Origin: Pirellulales bacterium
Lineage (GTDB): Bacteria; Planctomycetota; Planctomycetia; Pirellulales; JAGQOS01
Assembly (NCBI GenBank): GCA_028289525.1
Contig: JANQPJ010000152.1
Location: 1-42,397, forward strand
DNA length: 42,397 nucleotides
Direction of reading: 5' to 3'
The translations under genes and the position numbers were made by a program. The notes beneath the pieces are model-generated. The model ran no database searches, was not told where the DNA came from, and worked only from the letters and a program-made list of their open reading frames with translations. Below, piece by piece: positions 10,783-21,102 of this stretch (within the stretch, counting starts at the first letter, position 1; each line of letters opens with the position of its first letter).

Positions 10783-11586
10783 ATGAGCGTACAAACCCTT
10801 TACACCGCGGCCACCGGGATGGAGGCCTTGGAAACCAAGTTGGACGTGATCGCCAATAATCTGGCGAACGTGAATACGGTCGGCTTCAAACGCGATCGGG
10901 CCAACTTCGAAGACTTGTTCTACCGGCATCAAGCGGTGCCAGGGGCTCAGGATTCGGCTGGAAACCTAGCGCCGACCGGCATCGCCATCGGCCTCGGCTC
11001 GCGGGTTTCCAGCACTCAAACCGACTACGACCAAGGTGCGTTTCAAACCACGAACAACCAGCTTGACCTGGCCATCGAAGGCAACGGATTTTTCCAAGTG
11101 CAAGATCCTTCTGGTGAGACGCTCTACACACGGAGCGGTAATTTTTCGATCAACGCCAACGGCAACTTAGTAATGGGTTCGGCCAGCACCGGTCGCCTGG
11201 TCGAGCCGCCGGTCGTTTTTCCGCCAGACACGACCAATATTAGCATCTCGGCCGATGGGATTGTTGAAATCCAGCAGGCAGGCAACAGCCAGCTGCAACA
11301 GCTAGCCCAACTGCAGTTGGCCCAATTCACCAATCCCGATGGTCTTCAGAAGTTGGGCGAAAACTTGTTCCGCGAAACGGACGCTTCCGGCTCGGCAACC
11401 TTGGCCAACCCCGCCACGCAAGGGCTGGGAGTCGTGCGTCAGGGAACGCTCGAGTCGTCCAATGTCGAGCCTGTCCAAGAACTAATCGACCTGATCACAA
11501 CCCAACGTGCATTTGAACTGAACAGCCAGGCCGTCCAGGCAGGCGACCAAATTTTGCAACTGGTCGCCAACCTACGTCGGTTCTAA
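10783..11586 (+). CDS. flgG: Flagellar basal-body rod protein FlgG
   Basis: 'MSVQTLYTAATGMEALETKLDVIANNLANVNTVGFKRDRANFEDLFY', 'QGLGVVRQGTLESSNVEPVQELIDLITTQRAFELNSQAVQAGDQIL'. Confidence 0.96.
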   Translation: MSVQTLYTAATGMEALETKLDVIANNLANVNTVGFKRDRANFEDLFYRHQAVPGAQDSAGNLAPTGIAIGLGSRVSSTQTDYDQGAFQTTNNQLDLAIEGNGFFQVQDPSGETLYTRSGNFSINANGNLVMGSASTGRLVEPPVVFPPDTTNISISADGIVEIQQAGNSQLQQLAQLQLAQFTNPDGLQKLGENLFRETDASGSATLANPATQGLGVVRQGTLESSNVEPVQELIDLITTQRAFELNSQAVQAGDQILQLVANLRRF

Positions 11587-11656
11587 TGCGCGGTCGAGAG
11601 TCGAGGGCACGCGCTAACACGGATTACTCACCACTCACCACTCACCACCTACCAAC

Positions 11657-12733
11657 ATGAACCAGTCATCCACTAACTTGTGTTTCATCCTTCTACTCGG
11701 CACTGCCGTGTCGAGTTCCGCGGCCGAAATCCATCTTCGTTCTCAGGCTCGACCGGTGAGCAGCCTGGTCCGGTTGGCCGACATTGCTCAAGTCGTCGCC
11801 AACGATTCGCAACAACAAACAGAATTAGAGTCGATTGGCCTGGTGCCGGCCCCGGTCGACGGGCAGACTCGCTATTTGGGCATTCGCGAACTCCAGGATC
11901 TGCTCCACCTGCGAGGAGTCGACTTGACCACTTTACGGTTCTCGGGGGCCAGCCGCGTAGCGATTGGGGCCGATGCCGAGCAGCCAGGTCGTCGAACAAA
12001 TCGCCTTTCGACCCAAGAGGCCGGCCGTGCTCAACAACGAGTTCACCAGGCACTCCAACAGTACTTGGACGCCCAGGCACCGGGGGCCAACTGGCAGATT
12101 GCTTGTCCACTCAATGCCGCTCAAGTGGCCGCGGTTTCGCAGGCAGGCGGGGCCATTCAGGTCTCCGGAGGTCATGCGCCGTGGACTGGTCAGCAGCAGT
12201 TTCAGCTCCGCTTGATCCATCGAGGCGGAACGCAAACGATCGGCGTAACCGCTCAAGTGTCGCTGCCCCAGGCGGTGGTAACCGCTGCCAGGCCGTTGCC
12301 GCGCGGGGCGATCATCAATGCCTCGGATCTGGTTTTGCAGCCCAGCGATTCACCACGGCTGCGAGCTGGAGAAGATCTGTTTCATGAAATTGAATTGGTG
12401 GCCGGGATGGAGACCACTCGATCGGTGGCCGTGGGCGAGCCGATCCATGCTCGCAGTGTGAGAACGCCGCAGTTGGTTGCCCAAGGCGATGTAGTCACAG
12501 TCTACTCGAGAGCCGGAGGAATTTCGGTCCGCATCACCGCTCGGGCTCGGCAAGCTGGTGGATACGGAGATTTGATTGCAGTCGAAACCTTTGAAAGGAA
12601 ACGGTTTTTTGCTCGGATCAGCGGACCGCAACAAGTGGAAATCAGTGCCGAGCCGGCGCCGGCCAAACGTCCAACAACTGCCCAAGCTTCGCGCGAGGGC
12701 GGTCGGCGGGCTGTGGCCCTGGCCAACCAATGA
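11657..12733 (+). CDS. flgA: Flagellar basal body P-ring formation chaperone FlgA
   Basis: SAF-like 'AARPLPRGAIINASDLVLQPSD' and '...VAVGEPIHARSVRTPQLVAQGDVVTVYSRAGGISV'; between flgG and flgH. Confidence 0.9.
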   Translation: MNQSSTNLCFILLLGTAVSSSAAEIHLRSQARPVSSLVRLADIAQVVANDSQQQTELESIGLVPAPVDGQTRYLGIRELQDLLHLRGVDLTTLRFSGASRVAIGADAEQPGRRTNRLSTQEAGRAQQRVHQALQQYLDAQAPGANWQIACPLNAAQVAAVSQAGGAIQVSGGHAPWTGQQQFQLRLIHRGGTQTIGVTAQVSLPQAVVTAARPLPRGAIINASDLVLQPSDSPRLRAGEDLFHEIELVAGMETTRSVAVGEPIHARSVRTPQLVAQGDVVTVYSRAGGISVRITARARQAGGYGDLIAVETFERKRFFARISGPQQVEISAEPAPAKRPTTAQASREGGRRAVALANQ

Positions 12734-12792
12734 GGACGCGGTGAAGGGTTGAGGGTGTAGGGTGGAGGGAAAACGCTTACGCGGAGATAGAT

Positions 12793-13473
12793 ATGAAAAT
12801 TGGGTTGAATGACTTAGCCAAAGTTGGAATGGTTTGGATGCTGTTGTTGGCTTCCGGCGCTCAGGCACAGGATAGCAGTCTGTTTCAACGCGGGCCGCGC
12901 TCGTTGAATGAGCCGTTTTTAACGGTCGACAATGCGTCGCTGTTGTACCGACGGCCCAATCCGCCCAAGACGCTCAAGCTCCATGATCTGGTAACGGTCG
13001 TCGTCAGTCTGAACTCGCGGATGTTGAGCGAAGGCGATGCCGAGAGTCGAAAGACGGCCAATATCCAAGCAGTGCTGGCCGACTGGGTTGGACTGGATGG
13101 CCTGGCGCTGCGACCTGACCCACAAACACCTGGCGACCCTACGATCGACGGCTCGCTCAGTAGCCAATATCGAGCTGAGTCAGACATCGAAACCCGAAAC
13201 ACGTTGACCTTCACCATCCAATCGACAGTGGTCGACGTGCGACCCAACGGCAACTTGGTGATTGAAGCCCGGCAAGAGGTGACCAACAACGGAGAAATTT
13301 GGGAAAAATCGATCACCGGAATCATTCGCCGCGAAGATGTGAATCCAGACAATACGGTCGAAAGTGATAAGGTGGCCGACCTGCGACTCTTCAAGCGTGA
13401 ACGGGGTACGGTGCGCGACGGTTATCGTCGCGGCTGGCTGGTGAAGTTTTATGACCGTTTCCATCCTTTCTAA
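12793..13473 (+). CDS. flgH: Flagellar L-ring protein FlgH
   Basis: 'HDLVTVVVSLNSRMLSEGDAESRK', 'GNLVIEARQEVTNNGEIWEKSITGIIRREDVNPDNTVESDKVADL'. Confidence 0.92.
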   Translation: MKIGLNDLAKVGMVWMLLLASGAQAQDSSLFQRGPRSLNEPFLTVDNASLLYRRPNPPKTLKLHDLVTVVVSLNSRMLSEGDAESRKTANIQAVLADWVGLDGLALRPDPQTPGDPTIDGSLSSQYRAESDIETRNTLTFTIQSTVVDVRPNGNLVIEARQEVTNNGEIWEKSITGIIRREDVNPDNTVESDKVADLRLFKRERGTVRDGYRRGWLVKFYDRFHPF

Positions 13474-13535
13474 GTGAATAGTATCCCAAGCCTGGTTGTT
13501 GCGATTAAATCTTTCGCCGGAGAATCGAGTTCGCC

Positions 13536-14627
13536 ATGTTCGTCAAACGCTTCCTAATCAACCTGTTGGCCGTGGTCGTCACCCTGAGTGTCTTGGCCAC
13601 CCCGGCACTGGCCGGCAAGACGGTGCTTCGCAACATCTGTCGGGTGAAAGGCCAGGAAGAGAACACCCTGCGAGGGCTCGGCTTGGTGGTCGGCCTGCAA
13701 GGGACCGGTGATTCAGATGACAGCTTGCCGACCATGCGGGCATTGGCCAGAGCCATGGAACTGATGAACATGCCGGTCGTGGGCGCCGGGTTCAGCGATC
13801 AGGAAATTTTACAACAATTCAAAGGAACCAAAAATGTAGCGTTGGTTTGGGTCACCGCCACTGTGCCGGCGACCGGGGGCCGGCGAGGCGACGCCCTCGA
13901 CTGCACCGTGAGCGCGATTCGAGCCAAAAGCTTGAAACACGGCGAACTAGTCTTTGCCGCGCTCCAGGGGCCGAATATTCGCGACTCGCGAATTTATGCC
14001 TTGGCCAGCGGCCGGCTCCATTTGGACGACTCGACCCATTTGACTCATGCCAAAATCTTTCGCGGCTGCCGGCTCGAGGAAAACGTCCGCAATGGTTTTC
14101 AAAAAGATGGCAAAATCACTCTTGTGTTGAACAAAAACCACGCCGGATTTCAAGTCGCCTATGAAGTGGCCAATACGATTAACACCCAATTTGGCTACCA
14201 AGGCGGCGGCGGCACGCAAGACGATGAAGTCGCGCGACCGATCGATCCGAGCAACATCGAGGTGCGCATCCCCGACGCCTACCGCGATGTGCCAGTGCAG
14301 TTCGTGGCCGAGGTGATGGAGTTGGGCGTGTTCCGTGTGCAAACCGAAGCACGAGTGGTGATTAACGAACGGGCTGGCAGCATTGTGATCGGCGGCGACG
14401 TGGAGATTGGCCCGGCGGTGGTTGCCCACAAAAATGTGACGGTCGATACTCAAGCTCCCCAGGATTCGCCCTTCGTGGCCTTGGACCCCGAGGCGACCGA
14501 GACGCCTAAACTGAAGTCGTTGGTGGCCGCCTTGGAACGCGTGAAAGTCCCGCCGAGCGACGTGATCGAGATCATCAAAGGCCTCGACCGCAACGGCAAG
14601 CTGCACGCCAAACTGATTATCGAATAA
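13536..14627 (+). CDS. flgI: Flagellar P-ring protein FlgI
   Basis: 'ICRVKGQEENTLRGLGLVVGLQGTGDSDD', 'FKGTKNVALVWVTATVPATGGRRGDALDCTVSA', 'ERAGSIVIGGDVEIGPAVVAHKNVTV'. Confidence 0.95.
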   Translation: MFVKRFLINLLAVVVTLSVLATPALAGKTVLRNICRVKGQEENTLRGLGLVVGLQGTGDSDDSLPTMRALARAMELMNMPVVGAGFSDQEILQQFKGTKNVALVWVTATVPATGGRRGDALDCTVSAIRAKSLKHGELVFAALQGPNIRDSRIYALASGRLHLDDSTHLTHAKIFRGCRLEENVRNGFQKDGKITLVLNKNHAGFQVAYEVANTINTQFGYQGGGGTQDDEVARPIDPSNIEVRIPDAYRDVPVQFVAEVMELGVFRVQTEARVVINERAGSIVIGGDVEIGPAVVAHKNVTVDTQAPQDSPFVALDPEATETPKLKSLVAALERVKVPPSDVIEIIKGLDRNGKLHAKLIIE

Positions 14628-14652
14628 CCAAGGTCGCCACGAAAACAATCTC

Positions 14653-15054
14653 ATGCAAAGTCTCGACACACTTTTGGCTTCGACGCCGCTCGACACCTCG
14701 GCCGCCACGCGGCTGCAGGCCAGCGGCGCGCCGAAGCCTGGCCCAGACGAGGTGGCCCAGGCACGCGACGTGCATGACGCCTTTACGTCGTTTGTCGGCG
14801 AAACGTTTTTTGCCCAAATGATCAAGGCAATGCGCAGTTCACAAGACAAGGCAGCCTATTTTCACGGCGGTCGGGCAGAAGAGGTGTTCCGCTCTCAATT
14901 AGATCAAACACTGGCCGAGCAGATGACCCAGAGCAATGGGGCGCAAATTTCCGAAGGCTTGTTCCGCAATCAGTTCCCCCATTTGGCCGAAGTGCTCCAG
15001 GCAGCCGATCAGGCCGGCAGCCTGCAAGACTTGGAGCAGCTGGTAAGACGATAG
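14653..15054 (+). CDS. flgJ: Rod-binding protein, FlgJ N-terminal domain type (no muramidase domain)
   Basis: 'FVGETFFAQMIKAMRSSQDKAAYFHGGRAEEVFRSQLDQTLAEQM'; follows flgI. Confidence 0.85.
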   Translation: MQSLDTLLASTPLDTSAATRLQASGAPKPGPDEVAQARDVHDAFTSFVGETFFAQMIKAMRSSQDKAAYFHGGRAEEVFRSQLDQTLAEQMTQSNGAQISEGLFRNQFPHLAEVLQAADQAGSLQDLEQLVRR

Positions 15055-15481
15055 TAAAACTAATTTTTGAATGAAGCTAGTACCTTCATTCACTTGAATT
15101 TGTGAGTTGTAAGCTTCTGTTTCCCCCCTAGCCGCGACAAGACTTTGTCGCCGGGAAGCCTTGGGCCGTAACACGAAACTTTGCCAAACAACAAATACAA
15201 GCACGTAGCGCCGCGAGTTGACCGTGAAGTTCGAGATTCAGTGGTTGCACATTTCTCATGTTGAGCAGTAGCAGCGGTCGGTGATCGCTCGCGAAACCGT
15301 TGATTTTACAGATTTCCAGAAAACAATCGGTTTTCGAGCCCTTGTTTTTGGAACGACTGAGATTCATTCGCTGACGCGTCATGCTTGTATTTTTCATTTA
15401 GCCTGTTTTGAGACAAAGCCCAAAATCCCCCCTTAAGAAAATTCACTTCGTGAAATGACTAAACAAGAAGAGAGGCACCCA

Positions 15482-15997
15482 ATGGACAACTCCCCCACGG
15501 CAGACTCGCTGCCCGAAGTCGCTTGGGAAACAGAAATCGCTGAACTGCTGTCAATGCTGTCAGCAACCCAAGGCGAAATGCTCGAACTGCTAGGCGAAAA
15601 ACGCCAAGCCTTGGTCGATGGCGACTCCCAACGCTTAACCGCGATTGGACCGCGCGAAGAGAGCCTGGTGGCCAGGCTGTCGGAATGCCAACAACGCCGG
15701 GCATCGTTGCTCGAATCGGCAGCCGAACACGGCTTGCCTGCTGGCAGCATCGAGGCTCTGTCGGCTGCGGTGACCGGCGACGAATCTCATGAAAGGCAAA
15801 ACGAGATTCGTGACGCCAAGCAACAGGCAAGATTGTTGCAGCACCATAGCCTTACCAGTTGGGTGCTCGTCCAACGCACCGTGCTGCATCTTTCTCAGCT
15901 CTTAGAGATTATTGCTACTGGAGGGCAAATGCAGCCGACATATGGAAAAGGGGGAACCTCGTCGGCCAGTGGTTCCTTAGTCGACCAGGCCGTTTAA
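15482..15997 (+). CDS. FlgN-family flagellar export chaperone-like protein
   Basis: Helical protein of FlgN size directly before flgK: 'LLSMLSATQGEMLELLGEKRQALVDGDSQRLTAIGPREESLVARL'. Confidence 0.7.
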   Translation: MDNSPTADSLPEVAWETEIAELLSMLSATQGEMLELLGEKRQALVDGDSQRLTAIGPREESLVARLSECQQRRASLLESAAEHGLPAGSIEALSAAVTGDESHERQNEIRDAKQQARLLQHHSLTSWVLVQRTVLHLSQLLEIIATGGQMQPTYGKGGTSSASGSLVDQAV

Positions 15998-16071
15998 GCA
16001 CCATTACGCAATGACAGCACTGCCAGCACTCTCGGCCCTAGCCCTTTGCCTCTAAACCCTGGAACTGAACC

Positions 16072-17769
16072 GTGTCGCTATTCGGATCAATTCAACTTGC
16101 CAACAACACTCTGAGAGCCTCGCAGATCGGCCTGCAGGTGGTCGGGCAGAACATCGCCAACGCGAATACCCCAGGGTATATTCGCGAAGAGGTGATTCTG
16201 GCCCCCGCGACCACGCAGCGCCAGGGCGGATTGCTGCTCGGTTTAGGGGTAAGAATCGAGGCCGTGGTCCAAGAAATCGACACCTTTCTCGAGGCGCGGC
16301 TACGCGGCGCGGTCAGCGATCGGGCCAGCGCCGAGGCTCAGGAAAGAACCTACCTCGATCTGGAAGGCTTGATCGGCGAACTTTCCGACACCGACCTGTC
16401 GACCTCGCTCAACAGTTTTTTCAACAGCATTTCGGAAGTGCTCAACCAGCCGGAAAACGCCGCGGTGCGGAATCTGGCGGTTCTCCAAGGCCGCACGCTG
16501 GCGACCGATGTGCGGCGGTTGTTCGGACGCGCGCTCGAACTGCACGAAGATGTGAACAATCGGGTTACCGATCTGTCGAGAGACATTAACCGACTGACCT
16601 CGGAAATTCGGGAACTCAACGTGCGAATCGCCTCGGCCGAAAGCGGCGGGGCCACGCCGAGCGACGCGGTAGGATTGCGAGATCAACGCTTGTTGGCGCT
16701 GACCCAATTGGCCGAGTTGACCAACATCAATGCCATTGAACAGCCGGATAGCACGGTGTCGATCTTCGTCGATGGGGATTTTCTCGTGCTAGGAAACGAA
16801 CGTCGAGAAGTAACCGTGGCCGATGTGAGTGACAATGGCCGGATTCGTAGCGAGATTCGCATCGCCGCGACCGATTCGCCTCTCAGCGCCGAGGGGGGCG
16901 CGCTGGCGGGTTTGACCGAGTCGCGCGATGTGATTCTCGATGGGTTTCTCGATGGATTGGATGACTTTGCCCGCACGCTGTCATTCGAGTTCAACCAAAT
17001 TTTTTCCAGCGGCCAAGGGCTCTCCGGCTACGAAGAGTTGGTGAGCGAGTTCGCCGTCGACGCGAGCGACGCCACGTTGGACGCCGCGAATCTTCCCTTT
17101 ACGCCAGAAAACGGCTCGTTCGAGGTGCTAGTCTACAACACCCAAACGGAGCTCTCCCAAACTTCGACAATTCGCGTCGACTTGAACGGCCTGGACGAAG
17201 ACTCCACGCTGGCCGACGTGGTGGCCCAACTCGAAGCGGTCGACGGAATTTCGGCGCAGATTACTCCCACCGGTCGGTTGTCGATCGAAAGCGATGCGGT
17301 CGACTCGACGTTTGCCTTCGCGAACGACAGCAGTGGGCTGCTGGCCTCGCTCGGCATCAATACGTTTTTTAGCGGCACCGGCGCCGCTGATATTGATGTG
17401 AGTCAAGCCATTCAGGATGACTCGTCCAAGTTTGCCGCTAGCCGGAATGGGATTGGAGAAGACACGCTGATCGCGATCGACTTGGCTGCGTTTCTCGATC
17501 GGCCGCTCGATTCGGTCGGCGGCGAAAACTTGGCCGAGCAATATGACACCTTGATCAATACAACGGTGCAAGGGTCGACCGTTACGCGGAGTGTGGCCGA
17601 AGGGTTGCGGGTGTTCGAGTCGTCGCTCGAGTCGGAAAAATTGGCCACGAGCGGTGTCAACCTGGATGAAGAAGCGGTCCGCTTGATTGCCTTTCAACGA
17701 ACCTATCAGGCTTCGGCCCGATATATTGCCACGATTTCCGATCTGCTGGACGTGCTGGTCAACTTATAG
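16072..17769 (+). CDS. flgK: Flagellar hook-associated protein 1 FlgK (GTG start)
   Basis: 'MSLFGSIQLANNTLRASQIGLQVVGQNIANANTPGYIREEVIL' and C-terminal 'SGVNLDEEAVRLIAFQRTYQASARYIATISDLLDVLVNL'. Confidence 0.95.
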   Translation: MSLFGSIQLANNTLRASQIGLQVVGQNIANANTPGYIREEVILAPATTQRQGGLLLGLGVRIEAVVQEIDTFLEARLRGAVSDRASAEAQERTYLDLEGLIGELSDTDLSTSLNSFFNSISEVLNQPENAAVRNLAVLQGRTLATDVRRLFGRALELHEDVNNRVTDLSRDINRLTSEIRELNVRIASAESGGATPSDAVGLRDQRLLALTQLAELTNINAIEQPDSTVSIFVDGDFLVLGNERREVTVADVSDNGRIRSEIRIAATDSPLSAEGGALAGLTESRDVILDGFLDGLDDFARTLSFEFNQIFSSGQGLSGYEELVSEFAVDASDATLDAANLPFTPENGSFEVLVYNTQTELSQTSTIRVDLNGLDEDSTLADVVAQLEAVDGISAQITPTGRLSIESDAVDSTFAFANDSSGLLASLGINTFFSGTGAADIDVSQAIQDDSSKFAASRNGIGEDTLIAIDLAAFLDRPLDSVGGENLAEQYDTLINTTVQGSTVTRSVAEGLRVFESSLESEKLATSGVNLDEEAVRLIAFQRTYQASARYIATISDLLDVLVNL

Positions 17770-17900
17770 CGGCGTTCGTCCCTTCCAAAGCTTAGACAGG
17801 ACAAGTACACCAAAGAGCTAAACAGAACAAAGACACCACAGAGGGCACAGAGAACACCGAGGGAAAGCGTTTTAGTCTGCTTACACGCGCAGGCGTCGTT

Positions 17901-18031
17901 TCTCTTGTTCCCAAGCTCTGCTTCAAGGCATTTCGAGAAACGTAGGTCGACGAGCGAGGAATCAATAAAAGGATGCCTGGGAAGCAGAGCATCCTTCCAA
18001 AGCGTTCCCAAGCAGAGCTTGAGAACGAGAC
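17901..18031. repeat. MITE-like element with CAAGCTCTGCTT terminal inverted repeats
   Basis: gttcccaagctctgctt ... gcctgggaagcagagcatcc ... gcgttcccaagcagagcttgagaacgagac; homologous to about 24716-24825. Confidence 0.75.
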
Positions 18032-18108
18032 GAAAAAGTACGTGCGATCAATTCCCAAAACGCATCCTACAAACCAAGTCACCATTTTCTACCCTACCGC
18101 GAACTTCC

Positions 18109-21102
18109 ATGACCTCAGTTTCGTCCATCTCGTCGGCTCGTGTTAGCGGCCTGCTGATCCGTTCAAGGCTGGTGCAACAGATCCAGTCCGATCAACGGGA
18201 GTTGTTTCGTATTCAGACGCAACTGAGCACCGGGCGGCGCATTGCCTTGCCAAGTGAAGATGTGCCAGCAGCGGTTCGCGCGATCAGTTTGCAGCGCTTG
18301 ATCGAACGCAAGGAACAAGCCCAGATAAACCTGCAAACGAATGAATCGTATCTGTCAGCAACCGAGTCGGCGCTGAGCAACGTTACCGGGATTCTCTCCG
18401 ACGTGCGTGGATCGGTGTTGTCGGTGACCGATACCACGAGTAGCGATCAGCAACGTCAGGCGGTGGCCGAAGAGATCGACCGGGCGTTGTCCCAACTGGT
18501 CGATGCCGGCAACCAGCGGTTTCGCGGCCGTCATCTGTTTGCCGGCACGCGAACCAGTGTGCGGCCTTTTTTGCTGCGCGACAACGTAGTCGAATACGTC
18601 GGCAACGAAGGCGAATTGCAAAGCTTTTCGGACATCGACGTGTTGTTCGAGTCGAGTGTCGATGGAAATTCGGTGTTTGGCGCCGTGTCGACCTCGGTCC
18701 GCGGCACTGCCGATTTGAATCCAGTGCTAACCTCGGAAACGGCGCTCGACGATTTGCGAGGCGGTTTGGGAATCAGTGTCGGCAGCCTCGAAGTGAGCGA
18801 CGGTGTCGACACGGTGCAGGTCGATATCAGCGGAGCGGCCACGTTGGGCGACGTGGCCCGCTTGATCGAAACCAATCCGCCGGCCGGTCGTCAGACGACC
18901 GTCAGCATTTTGCCGGAAGGGCTGAAAGTTGAACTCGATACGGCCGGTGGCGGCGAGTTGACGATTCGCGAGGTGGGCGGAGGGACCACGGCCAACGAAT
19001 TGGGGATTTTGGCCGAAGACGGCGAGCCGAGCGGCATTGTGCTCGGGGCCGACCTCGATCCGATTGTACGGCTCGGAACCCCATTGAACGAGGTGTTTGG
19101 AGCCCGGGCTCAGGCACGGCTTGCCTCGCCAGGACCGAATAATGATCTCACCATTCAAGCGACCGACGTGGGAGCCCAATTCAACGGCGTTCAAGTGCAA
19201 CTGGTCAACGACCGGCTGCTCACCGCGTTGCCTGGGGTCTCGGTCGGAAACGAATTTGCCCGCTTCGAAACCAGTGCGGTCGCGGCCCAGGCAGCACTCA
19301 CGTTCCCCGGCGCAGATAACGATCTAATTCTCACTTCAACCACGCCAGGCAGCGCCGGCAACGACGTGACCGTGCGAGTGACCTCAACCGAAGCGGGGCC
19401 GAACCCGACCGCCTCGTACGATGCCAGCACTAAAACGTTGTCGCTCAATCTGGAAGCCGACGGTTCGTCAACCGGCAGTCAGGTGGCCACGGCCATCGCC
19501 GGTTTGGCTGGCACGCCGTTTTCCGTTTCGCTCGACACCTCGGCCGAAACAACCAACACCGGGTCCGGGACGATTGGCCTGTTGACCGATAGCGACTTTG
19601 CCAGCACCGGTTCGAGCGGCGGCGAGGCCAACACGTTGTATGTCCACGTTCAGGCAGGCCAAAGCCAATCGCGGCACGTGGTCGACGCGATCAACGCCGA
19701 AGGAACCTTTACGGCCGAAATCGACCTTCGCGATGCCCTGACCGCGGTACAAGCCGGGTTTGGCGTGGTCGATCCAACGGCCGCGACCGTGACCGAAGGT
19801 GGCAGCGGCTCCCAACTCGATCTCGACTCCGGCATCCAGATCACCAGCGGCGAAGAGACGTTTGAAATCAATTTTGACACCGCGGAAACGGTCGAAGATC
19901 TGTTGAACGCCATCAACGGCTCTGGCGCAGGGGTACTCGCCCAAATCAATGCCGCGGGGACTGGAATCGACGTTCGATCTCGGGTTAGCGGAAACGACTT
20001 TGCCATTTCAGAAAACGGGGGCGCGACCGCTTCGCAGTTAGGGATTCGCACCTTTACGGCCGATACCCGGCTTACTGAATTGAACCTTGGTCTCGGGGTG
20101 CCGACCGCTCAAGGGACCGATTTTACCGTGACGACCAGCGACGGCACGGCCCTCGACATCGACGTGGATGGACTGCAAACAGTCGGCCAGGTGATCGATG
20201 CCATTAATAACCATCCTGGCAATACGCAGTTAGTTCAGGCTCAATTGGCCGCCGTTGGCAATGGCATTGAACTCATCGAGCTAAACCCCACCGGACCTGG
20301 CAATTTTCAGGTTGATTCGGCACCTCTCTCCTTGGCGGCCGAATATTTGGGCCTGGTGCCTGAGGGCACGGCGACCAGTGGTTCGCCTACGGCCGCCACG
20401 CTTTCGACCGGAGTTGCCGATCTAGCGGCCGCGAACACCGATTTGACCTTTTCCGCCCGTTCGCCAGGAACCGCGCTCAATGGGGCCCGAATCGAATTCG
20501 TCAACAACGCCGCCACAGGCGACCAGGCCCTGGTGAATTATGACACGGTGTCTAACACGTTGACCGTCGATATCGACCCGGCCAATACGCGAGCAGTGAC
20601 GGTCGCGGCGGCCGTCAACGGTCAGCCAGGCGGTCTGTTTGATGCCCAATTGAACACCGACAACGACCCCAACACCGGGCAAGGAATCATCGCCGAAACC
20701 GGCGTCGTGGCCACATTGGCCGGCGGCACAGGCCAGGTGTTGGCCGGGCGCGACGTGAACCCTCAAGAGACCAACGGGGTGTTTAACACGCTCATCCGTC
20801 TTCGCCAGGCAGTCAACGAGCACGACGTGCCTGCGACGCAGCGTTATTTGGAAGAGCTGGACGCCGATCTTACGCGGCTCACATTTGCCCGCGCGGAGTT
20901 GGGTGCCCGGCAGCAGGGCACCGAAGTGTTGAAAACCCGGCTGGAGAACGAAGAAATCGAACTCCGTTCGGCATTGTCGTTGGAAATCGACGTCGACATT
21001 GCCGAGGCAATTTCGGATCTGACCAGTCGTCAGGCTTCGTTTGAAGCAACTCTGCGAACCTCGTCGAGCATTCTGCAACTCTCGCTGTTGGACTTTCTCT
21101 AG
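18109..21102 (+). CDS. flgL: Flagellar hook-associated protein 3 FlgL, greatly expanded (about 997 aa)
   Basis: 'RVSGLLIRSRLVQQIQSDQRELFRIQTQLSTGRRIALPSEDVPAAVRAISLQ' N-terminus and 'SSILQLSLLDFL' C-terminus, with a long repetitive insertion. Start moved to 18109 because upstream codons lie in the repeat. Confidence 0.92.
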   Translation: MTSVSSISSARVSGLLIRSRLVQQIQSDQRELFRIQTQLSTGRRIALPSEDVPAAVRAISLQRLIERKEQAQINLQTNESYLSATESALSNVTGILSDVRGSVLSVTDTTSSDQQRQAVAEEIDRALSQLVDAGNQRFRGRHLFAGTRTSVRPFLLRDNVVEYVGNEGELQSFSDIDVLFESSVDGNSVFGAVSTSVRGTADLNPVLTSETALDDLRGGLGISVGSLEVSDGVDTVQVDISGAATLGDVARLIETNPPAGRQTTVSILPEGLKVELDTAGGGELTIREVGGGTTANELGILAEDGEPSGIVLGADLDPIVRLGTPLNEVFGARAQARLASPGPNNDLTIQATDVGAQFNGVQVQLVNDRLLTALPGVSVGNEFARFETSAVAAQAALTFPGADNDLILTSTTPGSAGNDVTVRVTSTEAGPNPTASYDASTKTLSLNLEADGSSTGSQVATAIAGLAGTPFSVSLDTSAETTNTGSGTIGLLTDSDFASTGSSGGEANTLYVHVQAGQSQSRHVVDAINAEGTFTAEIDLRDALTAVQAGFGVVDPTAATVTEGGSGSQLDLDSGIQITSGEETFEINFDTAETVEDLLNAINGSGAGVLAQINAAGTGIDVRSRVSGNDFAISENGGATASQLGIRTFTADTRLTELNLGLGVPTAQGTDFTVTTSDGTALDIDVDGLQTVGQVIDAINNHPGNTQLVQAQLAAVGNGIELIELNPTGPGNFQVDSAPLSLAAEYLGLVPEGTATSGSPTAATLSTGVADLAAANTDLTFSARSPGTALNGARIEFVNNAATGDQALVNYDTVSNTLTVDIDPANTRAVTVAAAVNGQPGGLFDAQLNTDNDPNTGQGIIAETGVVATLAGGTGQVLAGRDVNPQETNGVFNTLIRLRQAVNEHDVPATQRYLEELDADLTRLTFARAELGARQQGTEVLKTRLENEEIELRSALSLEIDVDIAEAISDLTSRQASFEATLRTSSSILQLSLLDFL

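Noticed and set aside
17905-18108. N-terminal extension of the flgL ORF
   Set aside because: Encoded largely by the MITE-like repeat; conserved FlgL sequence begins at MTSVSSISSARVSGLL (18109).
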